The position numbers and the translations under genes were made by a program. From Chloroflexota bacterium (GTDB taxonomy: Bacteria; Chloroflexota; Ktedonobacteria; Ktedonobacterales; Ktedonobacteraceae): 24,440 nucleotides of DNA. The DNA is taken from NCBI GenBank assembly GCA_902812455.1, contig CADDZH010000082.1, positions 1 to 24,440 on the forward strand, given 5' to 3'. Positions 7,969 to 15,855 of the stretch are shown here, one piece after another; the stretch's first letter is position 1, and each line of letters begins with the position of its first letter. The notes under the pieces were generated by a model. It had not been told where the DNA came from, searched no databases, and saw only the letters and a list, made by a program, of their open reading frames with translations.

Positions 7969-9168
7969 TCAAGAGAAGGCGTTCAATCCGGTAATGGCCT
8001 GCCCAATGATGAGGGTATGGATGTCATCCGTCCCCTCATAGGTATAAACGGATTCCAGATTATTCTCATGGCGGCTGATCGGATATTCCAGGGTAATGCC
8101 ATTGGCGCCAAGTATCGATCGCGCCTCACGCGCGGTTCTGAGCGCTTCACGCACATTGTTGCGTTTCGCCAGGGAAACCTGTACAGGGTGAATCAGGCCC
8201 GCGTCTTTGAGGCGCCCAAGCTGCAAGGCCAGCAATTGCGCCTTGATCAGTTCCGTCACGATCATGGTAAGCTTCTCCTGCACAAGCTGGAAGCTGCCGA
8301 TAGGCCGGTTGAACTGGATGCGCGTTTTCGCATACTCAAGCGCAACTTCATAGCAGGTACGGGCCGCACCTACTGCTCCCCAGGCAATGCCATAACGCGC
8401 TTCATCCAGGCAAGAGAGCGGCCCTCGCAAGCCGCGTACACCCGGCAGCATGTTCCCTGCAGGAATACGGCAATCCTCGAAATGCAGTTCTGAGGTCACA
8501 GAGGCGCGCAGCGAGAGCTTGTGATGGATGTCGCTGGTGGTGAAACCGGGCGTCCCACGCTCCACCAGGAAGCCACGGATACCATCCTCAGCTTTAGCCC
8601 AGACAACCGCCAGGTCTGCTATGCTGCCATTCGTAATCCACATCTTGGTGCCATTTAAGATAAATGAATTGCCATCGCGTTGTGCCGTTGTGCGCATACT
8701 TGCCGGATCGCTGCCGGCATCCGGCTCTGTCAGCCCGAAGCAACCGATTACCTCGCCTCGCGCCATTCGTGGCAGCCAGCGCTGCTTCTGCTCCTCCGTC
8801 CCATACGTGTAGATCGGGAACATGGCCAGCGAGCCTTGCACAGAAACAAACGAGCGCAAGCCACTATCGCCCGCCTCCAGCTCCTGGCAAGCAAGACCAT
8901 AAGAGACTGCGCTCGCCCCGGCACAGCCATATCCCTCAAGATGCATCCCTAGCAGGCCGAGATCGGCAATTTCGGGAATAAGTTCACGAGGAAAGGTGCC
9001 AGCCTCGAAGTGATCTCCAATAATAGGCAGCACGCGATCGCGCACAAACTTCTGCACGGTATCACGTACCATGCGTTCCTCTTCGCTCAAAAGATGGTCA
9101 ATATTATACAGATCGATTGCTGGCGGCAACTCAGCCTGAATATGGTGCCTGGTTTTAGTCTCTGCCAT
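7969..9168 (-). CDS. Glutaryl-CoA-dehydrogenase-like acyl-CoA dehydrogenase
   Basis: This is a 399-residue FAD enzyme of the acyl-CoA dehydrogenase family. The FAD/substrate segment CFGLTEPDAGSDP (143-155) and the catalytic base E378 in YEGTDDIHTLIIGQAITG are clear. SGLRS places Arg105 where glutaryl-CoA dehydrogenases have the arginine that binds the substrate's distal carboxylate, and the C-terminus closely follows that subgroup. The likely reaction is oxidative decarboxylation of glutaryl-CoA to crotonyl-CoA in lysine/tryptophan or aromatic breakdown; other short-chain acyl-CoA substrates remain possible. AAAGGA lies about 12 nt before the ATG. No electron-transfer flavoprotein or CoA transferase is adjacent. 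Confidence 0.88.
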   Translation of the reverse strand: MAETKTRHHIQAELPPAIDLYNIDHLLSEEERMVRDTVQKFVRDRVLPIIGDHFEAGTFPRELIPEIADLGLLGMHLEGYGCAGASAVSYGLACQELEAGDSGLRSFVSVQGSLAMFPIYTYGTEEQKQRWLPRMARGEVIGCFGLTEPDAGSDPASMRTTAQRDGNSFILNGTKMWITNGSIADLAVVWAKAEDGIRGFLVERGTPGFTTSDIHHKLSLRASVTSELHFEDCRIPAGNMLPGVRGLRGPLSCLDEARYGIAWGAVGAARTCYEVALEYAKTRIQFNRPIGSFQLVQEKLTMIVTELIKAQLLALQLGRLKDAGLIHPVQVSLAKRNNVREALRTAREARSILGANGITLEYPISRHENNLESVYTYEGTDDIHTLIIGQAITGLNAFS

Positions 9169-9223
9169 AACTTTGTTCTTTCCTTTCGTGTAATTCTACT
9201 TTTCCCCTTCATAACCAACTGAA

Positions 9224-9601
9224 TCACAAGCTAGAATCAATATCTGACTCATGTATCCGAATGCGATTTGCTTCCACAATCCAAAGTTTTCGCTCAACTG
9301 GCATTTGAGCGAGCATTTCCAGGAATTGCCGAACCAGTTGTTCCAATAGAGCAAGGCTTGGGTTTCGGGGTATCCGAATGACCACAATGCCAGCCGACAA
9401 GGAAGGTGGAAAACGTAGAACATCCGCGAAATCGAGGTCGAGCGTGACCAGGCAGCGCTGTTCGTTCTGACAAACAGCAAAGAGATGTGTATCTGAACTT
9501 CCCTGTAGACTCTGGGAGCGGACTGTTTGAACATCGTGTCCTTGAGCCTGGAACAACTGCTGGGTTCGGGTACCGAAGTTCTCATCGAGCTTGAATTTCA
9601 T
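9224..9601 (-). CDS. DUF5615 PIN-like protein, probable toxin
   Basis: The 125-residue product starts with MKFKLDENFG, typical of DUF5615 PIN-like proteins. Acidic residues suitable for a metal site are D6/E7 near the N-terminus, D37, and D55/D57/D60 in LDLDFAD. The start at 9601 is chosen over an upstream in-frame ATG at 9655 because the family begins at MKFKLDE and because it gives a 20-bp overlap with the upstream DUF433 gene, which is normal for this pair. The likely role is toxin-like RNase or nuclease; activity in this family is largely inferred from the PIN fold. Confidence 0.82.
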   Translation of the reverse strand: MKFKLDENFGTRTQQLFQAQGHDVQTVRSQSLQGSSDTHLFAVCQNEQRCLVTLDLDFADVLRFPPSLSAGIVVIRIPRNPSLALLEQLVRQFLEMLAQMPVERKLWIVEANRIRIHESDIDSSL

Positions 9602-9839
9602 CCTGCTGCCTCGGTAGAATGTCAACGTAGCGCTCGCGGGACATCTCAGCGCCATAAGCGATAGCGGCCCGAATGTCTTCTTCCGTCAGTTGTGGATATT
9701 CCGTTAATAGCTCATCAATGGTCGCTCCATTCGCTAGAAAATCAAGGATCAGTGAGACCCAGATGCGCGTGCCACGAATACAGGGCTTACCGAAGCATAC
9801 GTTTGGATCGATAGAGATTCGCTCCAACAATGGATTCAT
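9582..9839 (-). CDS. DUF433 family antitoxin-like protein
   Basis: The 85-residue protein carries the DUF433 signature: ISIDPNVCFGKPCIRGTRI followed by a small helical domain (LILDFLANGATIDELLTEYP, then EEDIRAAIAYG). DUF433 proteins are routinely encoded just upstream of DUF5615 and are regarded as the antitoxin or DNA-binding partner. AGGAAG lies 7 nt before the ATG. The gene overlaps the toxin-like gene by 20 bp. Confidence 0.87.
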   Translation of the reverse strand: MNPLLERISIDPNVCFGKPCIRGTRIWVSLILDFLANGATIDELLTEYPQLTEEDIRAAIAYGAEMSRERYVDILPRQQDEIQAR

Positions 9840-9956
9840 CTTTTCACTTCCTTACTTTTATTTATTCGCATGGTCACTCATTTTCCTATTTTACCATGAA
9901 CATCCATGCTCATGAAATTGCGGGGTACGGGTTTGCCAGGACAGAGATAAGCTGTG

Positions 9957-9985
9957 CAGCTACCCTTGATGAGGGTACCTGTCAA
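9957..9985 (-). promoter_or_regulatory. Candidate promoter for the DUF433/DUF5615 pair
   Basis: On the minus strand TTGACA (9980-9985) is followed after 17 nt by TAGCTG (9957-9962). The -35 is perfect and the -10 weak. A similar ATTTGACA occurs inverted at 10039-10046, so the two divergent transcription units appear to be flanked by mirrored -35 elements. The rest of the 381-bp gap (9840-10220) holds no convincing gene. Confidence 0.35.
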
Positions 9986-10040
9986 ATTTTTGCATGGAGC
10001 CGCAAGGGCAGGTATGGCTTTGTAAACATAGAATGGCTAT

Positions 10041-10069
10041 TTGACAACCTGCACGCTCTGTGCTACCCT
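10041..10069 (+). promoter_or_regulatory. Promoter for mnmA-lepA
   Basis: TTGACA at 10041-10046, a 17-nt spacer and TACCCT at 10064-10069. The predicted start is near 10077, leaving a leader of about 144 nt before mnmA that contains an intrinsic terminator. Confidence 0.6.
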
Positions 10070-10138
10070 GTAGGTGGTACAGAAAGGGCAACATTCGCAT
10101 AGCAAATACGAATTCAGGACGCAGGCATAACAGCACGA

Positions 10139-10168
10139 GACTAGCCCATATCATGGCTAGTCCTTTTT
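10139..10168 (+). terminator. Intrinsic terminator in the mnmA leader (possible attenuator)
   Basis: GACTAGCC (10139-10146) pairs perfectly with GGCTAGTC (10155-10162) around an 8-nt loop, followed by CTTTTT. It lies about 60 nt after the predicted start and 50 nt before mnmA, with no second clear promoter between. A smaller hairpin (ATTCG/CGAAT) lies upstream of it in the leader. Confidence 0.75.
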
Positions 10169-10220
10169 CTATGCCGGCAAACAGAACAAACGCAAGAGAT
10201 AATCATAGGAGCAGGAGAGC

Positions 10221-11429
10221 ATGGCAAGAATAGTCGTCGCCATGAGCGGCGGCGTCGATAGCTCAGTTGCCGCCGCCCTCTTAAAAGAGCAAGGGCACGA
10301 GGTCATCGGGATGATGCTGCGCCTCTGGTCAGAACCAGGGGTGATAGACGATGACGGCGTTGAGCGGGTCGTGCAAAATAAATGCTGCTCCCTGGAATCA
10401 GTTGATGATGCCAGGCGTGTTGCGCGCCTTTTAGATATTCCATTTTACCTGATCAATGTCGAGCAGGAATTTAAGAACACTGTTGTGGATATGTTCTACG
10501 AGGAATACGTGGCAGGCCGCACTCCCAATCCGTGCCTGACATGCAACCGCCATATTCGTTTTACCGTCCTGCTCAACCGCGCGCTGGCGCTTGATGCCGA
10601 TTACCTGGCAACGGGTCACTATGTGCGCGTGGATGATCATCCCGTGACGGGCAAGCGCAGGCTGCGGCGTGCTATCGACCAGGACAAGGATCAGTCATAT
10701 GTCCTGCATGTCCTCAACCAGCAGCAGTTGGCCCATGCCTGCTTCCCGCTAGGGGCATACACCAAGCCGCAGGTGCGCGCAATGGCGGCAGAGCGCGGCC
10801 TGAGCGTGGCGACGAAGGCCGAAAGCCAGGAAATATGCTTTGTGGCGCACAACGATTATCGCGGCTTCATTGAGCGCTACGCAACGGCTCATACAAACGT
10901 AGAGACAGAAGCATTATCGACCTCCGAGGTCGGAGCAACCGGCACGCTCTCTGGCTTATATAGAGATACAGCAGCGCAGGCAAAGCCTCTCATCACAGTA
11001 CCTAAGCCCGGGCCAATTTATGATCTGCATGGGCGGGAGTTGGGACACCATCGCGGCCTGGCTTTCTATACCATTGGCCAGCGCAAGGGACTGGGTCTCA
11101 CTTCGCAGGAGCCGCTGCACGTCGTGAAAATCGATGCCGGGCGGAATGCGCTCATCGTTGGCCCTGCAGCCGCGCTCGAAAGAACAAGCTTTACGGTTGG
11201 CAAGATGCACTATGTCAGCGGTGAGACGGCAGGCGGCCCGTTCGAGGCGAAGGTCAAGGTGCGCTACAAGGCCCCTGAAGAGGCTGCGCTGGTCACGCCG
11301 CTTGGGGGGAACCGTGTGCAGGTAGAGCTTTCACACCCGCTGCGTGCCATTACACCAGGCCAGGCAGCCGTTTTCTATGGAGGCGAGGACGGTGATGAGG
11401 TGCTGTGTGGAGGAATCATTGAGGCATGA
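10221..11429 (+). CDS. mnmA: tRNA-specific 2-thiouridylase MnmA
   Basis: MnmA inserts sulfur at C2 of the wobble uridine 34 in tRNA(Lys, Glu, Gln), using ATP and a relayed persulfide. The 402-residue protein has the PP-loop SGGVDSS (9-15), the first catalytic cysteine C105 in TPNPCLTCN and the second, C206, in ESQEICF, then the C-terminal beta-barrel domains with [16 protein letters not shown] and [10 protein letters not shown]. Residues about 222-260 form an extra low-complexity stretch between the catalytic and central domains, longer than usual. AGGAG precedes the ATG at normal spacing. The stop overlaps the lepA start (ATGA), making a two-gene translation-related operon. Confidence 0.97.
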   Translation: MARIVVAMSGGVDSSVAAALLKEQGHEVIGMMLRLWSEPGVIDDDGVERVVQNKCCSLESVDDARRVARLLDIPFYLINVEQEFKNTVVDMFYEEYVAGRTPNPCLTCNRHIRFTVLLNRALALDADYLATGHYVRVDDHPVTGKRRLRRAIDQDKDQSYVLHVLNQQQLAHACFPLGAYTKPQVRAMAAERGLSVATKAESQEICFVAHNDYRGFIERYATAHTNVETEALSTSEVGATGTLSGLYRDTAAQAKPLITVPKPGPIYDLHGRELGHHRGLAFYTIGQRKGLGLTSQEPLHVVKIDAGRNALIVGPAAALERTSFTVGKMHYVSGETAGGPFEAKVKVRYKAPEEAALVTPLGGNRVQVELSHPLRAITPGQAAVFYGGEDGDEVLCGGIIEA

Positions 11430-13231
11430 CCGATCAAGCGCATATTCGAAATTTCTGTATTATCGCCCACATTGACCATGGGAAGTCCACTTTAGCCGAT
11501 CGCCTGCTAGAATTCACAGGGACGATTCCCAAACGAGAGTTGAGAGAGCAGGCGCTCGACCAGATGGAGCTAGAGCGTGAGAAGGGTATCACCATTAAGG
11601 CACAGGCAGTGCGCATGCGCTATGCTGCTCTCAACGGTGAAGAGTTCGAGTTGAACCTGATCGACACCCCGGGCCATGTTGACTTTACCTACGAAGTGTC
11701 GCGCAGCCTGGCTGCCTGTGAAGGGGCGCTGCTGGTCATTGATGCTACCCAGGGGATCGAGGCGCAGACGCTGGCCAACCTCTACCTTGCGCTCGAGGCC
11801 GACCTCAATATCATACCTGTCATCAACAAAATCGATCTCCCTAGCGCTGACCCTGAACGGGTGATGCAAGAGATCGAGGATGTGATCGGCTTGCCCAGAA
11901 GCGAAGCCATCCTGGCCTCGGCCAAAGAAGGCATTGGCACGCAAGAGATTCTGGAGGCTATCATTGAGCGCATCCCGGCGCCCAGAGGGAACCCCGATGC
12001 TCCCTTGCGCGCCCTGGTCTTCGACTCCCACTACGACCTCTATAAAGGTGTGATCGCTTACGTGCGCGTCGTTGATGGAGCGCTATACGAGGGAGAACGC
12101 CTGGCAATGATGGCAACGGGCAGTACAACCGATATCCTCGAAGCCGGGTACTTCCACCCTCGTCTCGTTTCATCGGGAACGCTCACAACCGGCGAGGTTG
12201 GCTACATTGCTACCGGCTTTAAGAACGTGAAAGATTGCCGAGTGGGTGATACCGTCACCGTCCCCAGCGCGCTTGGTCATATTGAGCCGCTTCCTGGCTA
12301 CAAACCTGCCAAGCCGATGGTCTTTGCCGGCATCTACCCCGTTGACAGTGGCGACTACCCCCTCCTGCGCGATGCGCTGGAGCGCCTCCAGCTCAATGAC
12401 GCCTCGCTTTTCTATGAGCCGGAGACCTCGAACGCGCTGGGCTTCGGCTTCCGCTGTGGCTTCCTGGGGTTGCTGCATATGGAAATCATCCAGGAACGCA
12501 TCGAGCGCGAGTATGGCGTGGAAATCCTGGCTACCGCTCCCAGCGTCGAATACCTGGTTACGACGACAGCGGGTGCAGTGGTGAAAGTGGACAATCCCAG
12601 CGATTTCCCCGATCCAGGGGTAATCGAGAAGGTGGAAGAGCCCTGGATGGATATCTCCATTTTCACGCCCACGCGCTACATCGGCACGATTATGGACCTG
12701 GTCACGACGCGGCGCGGCACATTCAAGGAGATGAAGTATATCGAGGCTGAGCGTGTTTTGCTGACCTACAGCATGCCGCTGGCAGAGTTGATCGTTGATT
12801 TTTACGACCAGCTCAAGTCGCGCACCCAGGGTTACGCCTCCCTCGACTACACCTTTAGCGGCTATCGCGAAGCTGATCTGGTGAAACTGGATATCCTGGT
12901 CAACGGCTATCCCGTCGATGCGCTGTCGTTGATCCTGCACCGTGACAAAGCCTACCAGCAAGGACGCATGCTTGTGGAGAAGCTGCGTAGCCTCATCCCG
13001 CGCCAGTTGTTTGAGGTACCGATCCAGGCCGCCATCGGCTCCAGGATCATTGCGCGTGAGACGGTCAAAGCGCTGCGTAAAGATGTGCTGGCCAAGTGCT
13101 ACGGCGGGGATGTCACGCGCAAACGCAAGCTACTGGAAAAGCAGAAAGAGGGGAAGAAGCGTCTCAAAGTGGTGGGGAACGTGGAAATTCCGCAGGAGGC
13201 ATTTATGGCGCTGCTCTCACTTGAAAAATGA
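11426..13231 (+). CDS. lepA: Elongation factor 4 (LepA), ribosome back-translocating GTPase
   Basis: The 601-residue translational GTPase has G1 AHIDHGKST (14-22), switch I ITIKAQ (55-60), G3 DTPGH (80-84), G4 NKID (134-137) and a G5 SAK. Domains II, III and V follow, and the LepA-specific C-terminal domain ends with [17 protein letters not shown], then [13 protein letters not shown]4 acts on stalled or mis-translocated ribosomes and influences initiation and 30S maturation. The start codon overlaps the mnmA stop in ATGA, so translation is coupled. A hairpin lies about 34 bp after the stop. Confidence 0.98.
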   Translation: MTDQAHIRNFCIIAHIDHGKSTLADRLLEFTGTIPKRELREQALDQMELEREKGITIKAQAVRMRYAALNGEEFELNLIDTPGHVDFTYEVSRSLAACEGALLVIDATQGIEAQTLANLYLALEADLNIIPVINKIDLPSADPERVMQEIEDVIGLPRSEAILASAKEGIGTQEILEAIIERIPAPRGNPDAPLRALVFDSHYDLYKGVIAYVRVVDGALYEGERLAMMATGSTTDILEAGYFHPRLVSSGTLTTGEVGYIATGFKNVKDCRVGDTVTVPSALGHIEPLPGYKPAKPMVFAGIYPVDSGDYPLLRDALERLQLNDASLFYEPETSNALGFGFRCGFLGLLHMEIIQERIEREYGVEILATAPSVEYLVTTTAGAVVKVDNPSDFPDPGVIEKVEEPWMDISIFTPTRYIGTIMDLVTTRRGTFKEMKYIEAERVLLTYSMPLAELIVDFYDQLKSRTQGYASLDYTFSGYREADLVKLDILVNGYPVDALSLILHRDKAYQQGRMLVEKLRSLIPRQLFEVPIQAAIGSRIIARETVKALRKDVLAKCYGGDVTRKRKLLEKQKEGKKRLKVVGNVEIPQEAFMALLSLEK

Positions 13232-13256
13232 ATGCGATAGACAAAATAAACAGGCA

Positions 13257-13670
13257 TAACAAAAGCCAGATACCTTGAGGTATCTGGCCTTCGTGTGTTC
13301 CTTTCTGCACAACTCCCGTGTCACGTCAACCGAGATCTATTGCAAAAGAGGGCAAGATAGATCAAATGCCCTTAAGCAACACCCCCTCTGCTTACCCCCA
13401 CCAACCTGCGACGTAAGCCGTCGTGTAGATCTTGTCCAACGTGGAGCAAATACCAGTGGATCAGTTATCATCTAAAGCCAGGTACTGGTCAGGGGCTCAG
13501 AGGCTCGGTCTGCCCGCTTTCACGGGCTCTACCTGTCAATCTGAAACACCATCCCTAGTAGGCGTACTGGTTTCTTCATTGGTCTCATAAACGCTCCTTT
13601 CGGATTACCAATGCAAGGCCTTCGCCTAGTGCCAGGGTCTCGTTGTTCCCTGGGGTGTTCCCTTCGGAAC
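13257..13670 (-). ncRNA. Candidate structured noncoding RNA gene of about 415 nt, class unknown
   Basis: There is no good ORF here, but on the minus strand there is a complete transcription unit: promoter at 13678-13706, dense stem-loops, and a terminator at 13265-13288. Stems, in plus coordinates: 13657-13661 with 13666-13670 (loop GAAG on the RNA), 13632-13637 with 13648-13653, 13616-13619 with 13624-13627 (GAAG), 13577-13583 with 13607-13613 enclosing 13595-13597/13602-13604 (GAAA tetraloop), 13512-13516 with 13523-13527, and 13409-13413 with 13419-13423. Near the 3' end, 13334-13340/13357-13363 and 13349-13354/13367-13372 interleave like an H-type pseudoknot. I saw no RNase P P4 core, tmRNA ends, or SRP tetraloop region. 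It could be an orphan transposon-associated guide-type RNA or a new class. Confidence 0.55.
13265..13288 (-). terminator. Hairpin terminator between lepA and the RNA gene
   Basis: GCCAGATACC and GGTATCTGGC form a perfect 10-bp stem with a 4-nt loop. On the minus strand it is followed by TTTTGTT, a good intrinsic terminator for the RNA gene. On the plus strand the following bases are not T-rich, so it may only weakly serve lepA. Confidence 0.75.
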
Positions 13671-13677
13671 AGTAGCT

Positions 13678-13706
13678 ATTATAGCATAAGGTATCAGAAA
13701 AGTCAA
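13678..13706 (-). promoter_or_regulatory. Near-consensus promoter of the noncoding RNA gene
   Basis: On the minus strand TTGACT (13701-13706), a 17-nt spacer and a perfect TATAAT (13678-13683). The predicted start lies near 13670, where the first hairpin begins. The -35 is embedded in the T-rich tail of the upstream gene's terminator. Confidence 0.75.
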
Positions 13707-13745
13707 GTCGCTATTGCACTTCAAAATGTGAAGCGATAGCGACTT
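13705..13745 (-). terminator. Terminator of the SRPBCC gene
   Basis: AAGTCGCTAT (13705-13714) pairs perfectly with ATAGCGACTT (13736-13745). On the minus strand the stem is followed by GACTTTTCTG. It lies 16 bp after the SRPBCC stop codon. Confidence 0.7.
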
Positions 13746-13761
13746 GCATCTCATTCGAACC

Positions 13762-14514
13762 TTAGTACGGCCTCTCGCTATCCGGCGGCATGACGGGATT
13801 GTTTACATCCGTATCTGGTGGCATGACCGGATTGGCCGGCGTTCCGGCAGGATTGGGAGGCGTCATCACATCTTCTGGGTTGCCTACGCTTCCCTGGGTA
13901 GGCCTGCTACCAGGCGGCTCATTGATAATATCCTGATCCAGCACGGGACGACCCTCACTGGCACTGCCCGTTTGACCCATTGTCGCATCTTGCCGCTCGG
14001 TCGTAGTGCCCTTTGCCGCCGCACTGCCACTATGGAACAGGTAGTTCGAAGAGGTTGGGTCAAGCGCTCCTGGTGGCGCCTGCTGTACCATGCGCGCAAA
14101 GTTGTCCAGGTCGTGCTGCAACACTCTCTCAAAGCGGCTGCCGCCTCCCAGACTTTCACCCACATCACCCAGCACTCCGGCAGGCGGATTGTAGTAAATG
14201 TATACGTCAACGCGCGTCTGATTGGCCCCAACCGGCTGGAACATCACCCGGCCATAATTCTCCAGGCCTTTGGTCGAACGCCAACCGACCTGGCGATCTT
14301 CTATCCAGTTTTCATTCACGGCATCCCATTCGTGCTGCCCAACAACTTCAGCCACCCAGTGACTGCGCTGGTCGTCGTAATAGGTCACCTCTTTCACGAA
14401 GCTCATGAACTTCGGGAAATCGTTGAAGTGAGTGAACAGCGCATAGACCTGGTGTATAGGGGCATCGACCACAACAGAAGCGTGATGCTCTTTAAATCCT
14501 TGCGTATTGGCCAT
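13762..14514 (-). CDS. SRPBCC (polyketide cyclase/dehydrase-like) protein with Pro-rich tail
   Basis: Residues 8-150 form a START/SRPBCC-type domain of the COG5637 kind: HHASVVVDAPIHQVYALFTHFNDFPKFM, then HWVAEVVG and the W-x-S-x-x-G core (WRSTKG). Proteins of this kind bind hydrophobic ligands; many bacterial examples have no known substrate. Residues 150-250 are a low-complexity, Pro/Asn-rich tail containing two copies of NPVMPPD (228-234, 239-245), likely disordered. There is no signal peptide. A strong ribosome binding site (AAGGAGGG) lies 8 nt upstream. It is monocistronic, with its own promoter and terminator. Confidence 0.85.
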   Translation of the reverse strand: MANTQGFKEHHASVVVDAPIHQVYALFTHFNDFPKFMSFVKEVTYYDDQRSHWVAEVVGQHEWDAVNENWIEDRQVGWRSTKGLENYGRVMFQPVGANQTRVDVYIYYNPPAGVLGDVGESLGGGSRFERVLQHDLDNFARMVQQAPPGALDPTSSNYLFHSGSAAAKGTTTERQDATMGQTGSASEGRPVLDQDIINEPPGSRPTQGSVGNPEDVMTPPNPAGTPANPVMPPDTDVNNPVMPPDSERPY

Positions 14515-14588
14515 AGGATTTCCCTCCTTATAGAACCGTATTTCTCCTACCCTGGCATCAGACCCTTCCCCTTCGTGCCTCAGGGCTT

Positions 14589-14610
14589 CGGCTCACTCGC
14601 TCAGGGTGAC
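14589..14610 (-). repeat. Repeat family C, partial copy
   Basis: Read on the minus strand, GTCACCCTGAGCGAGTGAGCCG matches the left end of the family C element at 21531 (19 of 22). It lies in the 5' leader of the SRPBCC gene, between promoter and start codon. The remaining 14515-14820 gap is AT-rich with no gene seen. Confidence 0.55.
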
Positions 14611-14633
14611 ATAGTATGACTACTTATATACAA

Positions 14634-14663
14634 AGCATAACATGCTGCTTTGTTCCATGTCAA
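14634..14663 (-). promoter_or_regulatory. Promoter for the SRPBCC gene
   Basis: On the minus strand TTGACA (14658-14663), an 18-nt spacer and TATGCT (14634-14639). The leader of about 110 nt would include the family C repeat fragment. Confidence 0.5.
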
Positions 14664-14820
14664 TAAATAAAGCGCGTCAATATAGAATACTAATCATTAT
14701 CTAATATTGCTTTCTCTATATATTGTTGTTCCCTCTGCTGGTGACGAAAACCAGACTTGCATCCCCTCTCTATGATATGAAATAGAAAAGAATAACAGCT
14801 TTGAGAAGAGGGAAAAGGTT

Positions 14821-15570
14821 ATGAGCAAAAAGCGCGCCGGATTCTTCATGCTAATGCTTATCGTTTCAGTCATGAGCAGCGTTCTCCTGGCATCCTGTAT
14901 TCGTCCAGGCACCACGCCCCCCGGCACAGCAAGTAAAGGCGGCACACCAACAAGTGGAACTAGTAGCAAGGCGACCGTCCACATGGGCAATACGAACTTC
15001 CTCCAGTCGTCCGTGACTATCAGCAAAGGCGGAAGCATTACCCTCACCGACGATGTGAACGTCACGCATATTATTAGTAATGGCTCCTGGGTCAATGGCA
15101 CTGCTAAGCCAGCTACCGAACCGGGCGCGCCCGTCGTAAAAGACATGACCTTCAATGCCGCCGGGCAAAGCAAGACTATCGGGCCTTTCAACACTCCTGG
15201 CACCTACCACTACTACTGTAGTGTTCACCCCAATATGAATCTAACCGTCATCGTGACCAGCGGCCCGCCTACCAGCACCAGCGGCGCGACCGTGCACCTG
15301 GGTCCCACAAACTTCAAGGTCTCGTCGATCACTATCTCGAAAGGCTCAATGCTGACCATAGTCGATGATGTCAGTGTAGAGCACATCCTTAAGAATGGCT
15401 CATGGGTCAACGGGACACAGCACCTTGCTAAGGAGCCGGGGGCACCAACTGTTAATGTGACCTTCACCGGCAAGGATACGCATAAGATCGGGCCATTCAA
15501 TAGCCCAGGAACATACCATATCCTGTGTATTATCCATCCGAACATGAACCTGACGGTCATCGTCAAGTAG
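14821..15570 (+). CDS. Lipoprotein with two tandem cupredoxin domains
   Basis: The 249-residue exported copper protein begins with a lipoprotein signal peptide whose lipobox LASC ends at C26. After a Gly/Ser/Thr/Pro linker come two homologous domains, about 51-146 and 157-249, which share NGSWVNGT, the EPGAP loop, IGPFN and HPNMNLTVIV. Each keeps a full type 1 copper set: H83, C133, H136, M139 and H188, C236, H239, M242, the last three as C-x2-H-x2-M. Such plastocyanin-like proteins carry electrons or store copper outside the membrane. The neighbouring copper cluster supports this. AGAGGG lies about 8 nt before the ATG. An internal duplication is the simplest origin. Confidence 0.9.
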   Translation: MSKKRAGFFMLMLIVSVMSSVLLASCIRPGTTPPGTASKGGTPTSGTSSKATVHMGNTNFLQSSVTISKGGSITLTDDVNVTHIISNGSWVNGTAKPATEPGAPVVKDMTFNAAGQSKTIGPFNTPGTYHYYCSVHPNMNLTVIVTSGPPTSTSGATVHLGPTNFKVSSITISKGSMLTIVDDVSVEHILKNGSWVNGTQHLAKEPGAPTVNVTFTGKDTHKIGPFNSPGTYHILCIIHPNMNLTVIVK

Positions 15571-15855
15571 GGGGTTCATTTGAACCTTGCCGAAATAGGA
15601 ATGTTGGTAGTTCCAAGCTGGCCCAATTTGGCAATTTTTGGCGTCTAGTGTAATATGGACATAGGTAGATGTTACCAATTACACGGGAGCCTGTGAGAAA
15701 TTACCATCATTGAGTGTAACTTATTTTTGCCAGCCAACGTAATGAGTAATGTTGGTAGTTTCATGTAGCGCGTACGAGTTCCTGGCAGTTAACCATTTGC
15801 ATAGATTATCTCATGAAGTCCTGTTATCACTATGAAAATGGGGAGGTACCAAACA
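15571..15855. other. Intergenic region with hairpin and 13-bp direct repeat
   Basis: GGTTCA/TGAACC (15573-15586) directly follows the cupredoxin stop, without a T tract. A longer hairpin pairs GTGTAAT-a-TGG with CCAATTACAC and an inner ACAT/ATGT (15648-15684). AATGTTGGTAGTT occurs at 15600-15612 and again at 15748-15760. No ORF or clear promoter was found. Confidence 0.45.

Noticed and set aside
7963..8493. 176-codon plus-strand ORF
   Set aside because: It is the antisense shadow of the acyl-CoA dehydrogenase gene, whose motifs are unmistakable.
10076..10095. GGTGGTAC resembling a T-box element in the mnmA leader
   Set aside because: It lies at the very start of the predicted transcript rather than before the terminator, there is no specifier loop, and mnmA is not a usual T-box target.
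9830..10102. 90-codon plus-strand ORF between the DUF433 gene and mnmA
   Set aside because: No ribosome binding site, no recognisable family, and it runs through the mnmA promoter and the -35 of the opposite promoter.
12170..12961. 263-codon minus-strand ORF opposite lepA
   Set aside because: Antisense shadow in a high-GC third-position gene; no family features.
13589..13690. Minus-strand frame near the start of the RNA region reads like a TnpB C-terminus (ETLALGEG followed by LALVIRKERL)
   Set aside because: The frame is short, begins at a strong promoter with no upstream transposase sequence, and has no catalytic motif. I keep it only as a possible clue for a transposon-derived guide RNA.
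13744..14619. 291-codon plus-strand ORF opposite the SRPBCC gene
   Set aside because: The minus-strand gene has a strong ribosome binding site, promoter, terminator and recognisable domain; the plus frame runs through the promoter region.
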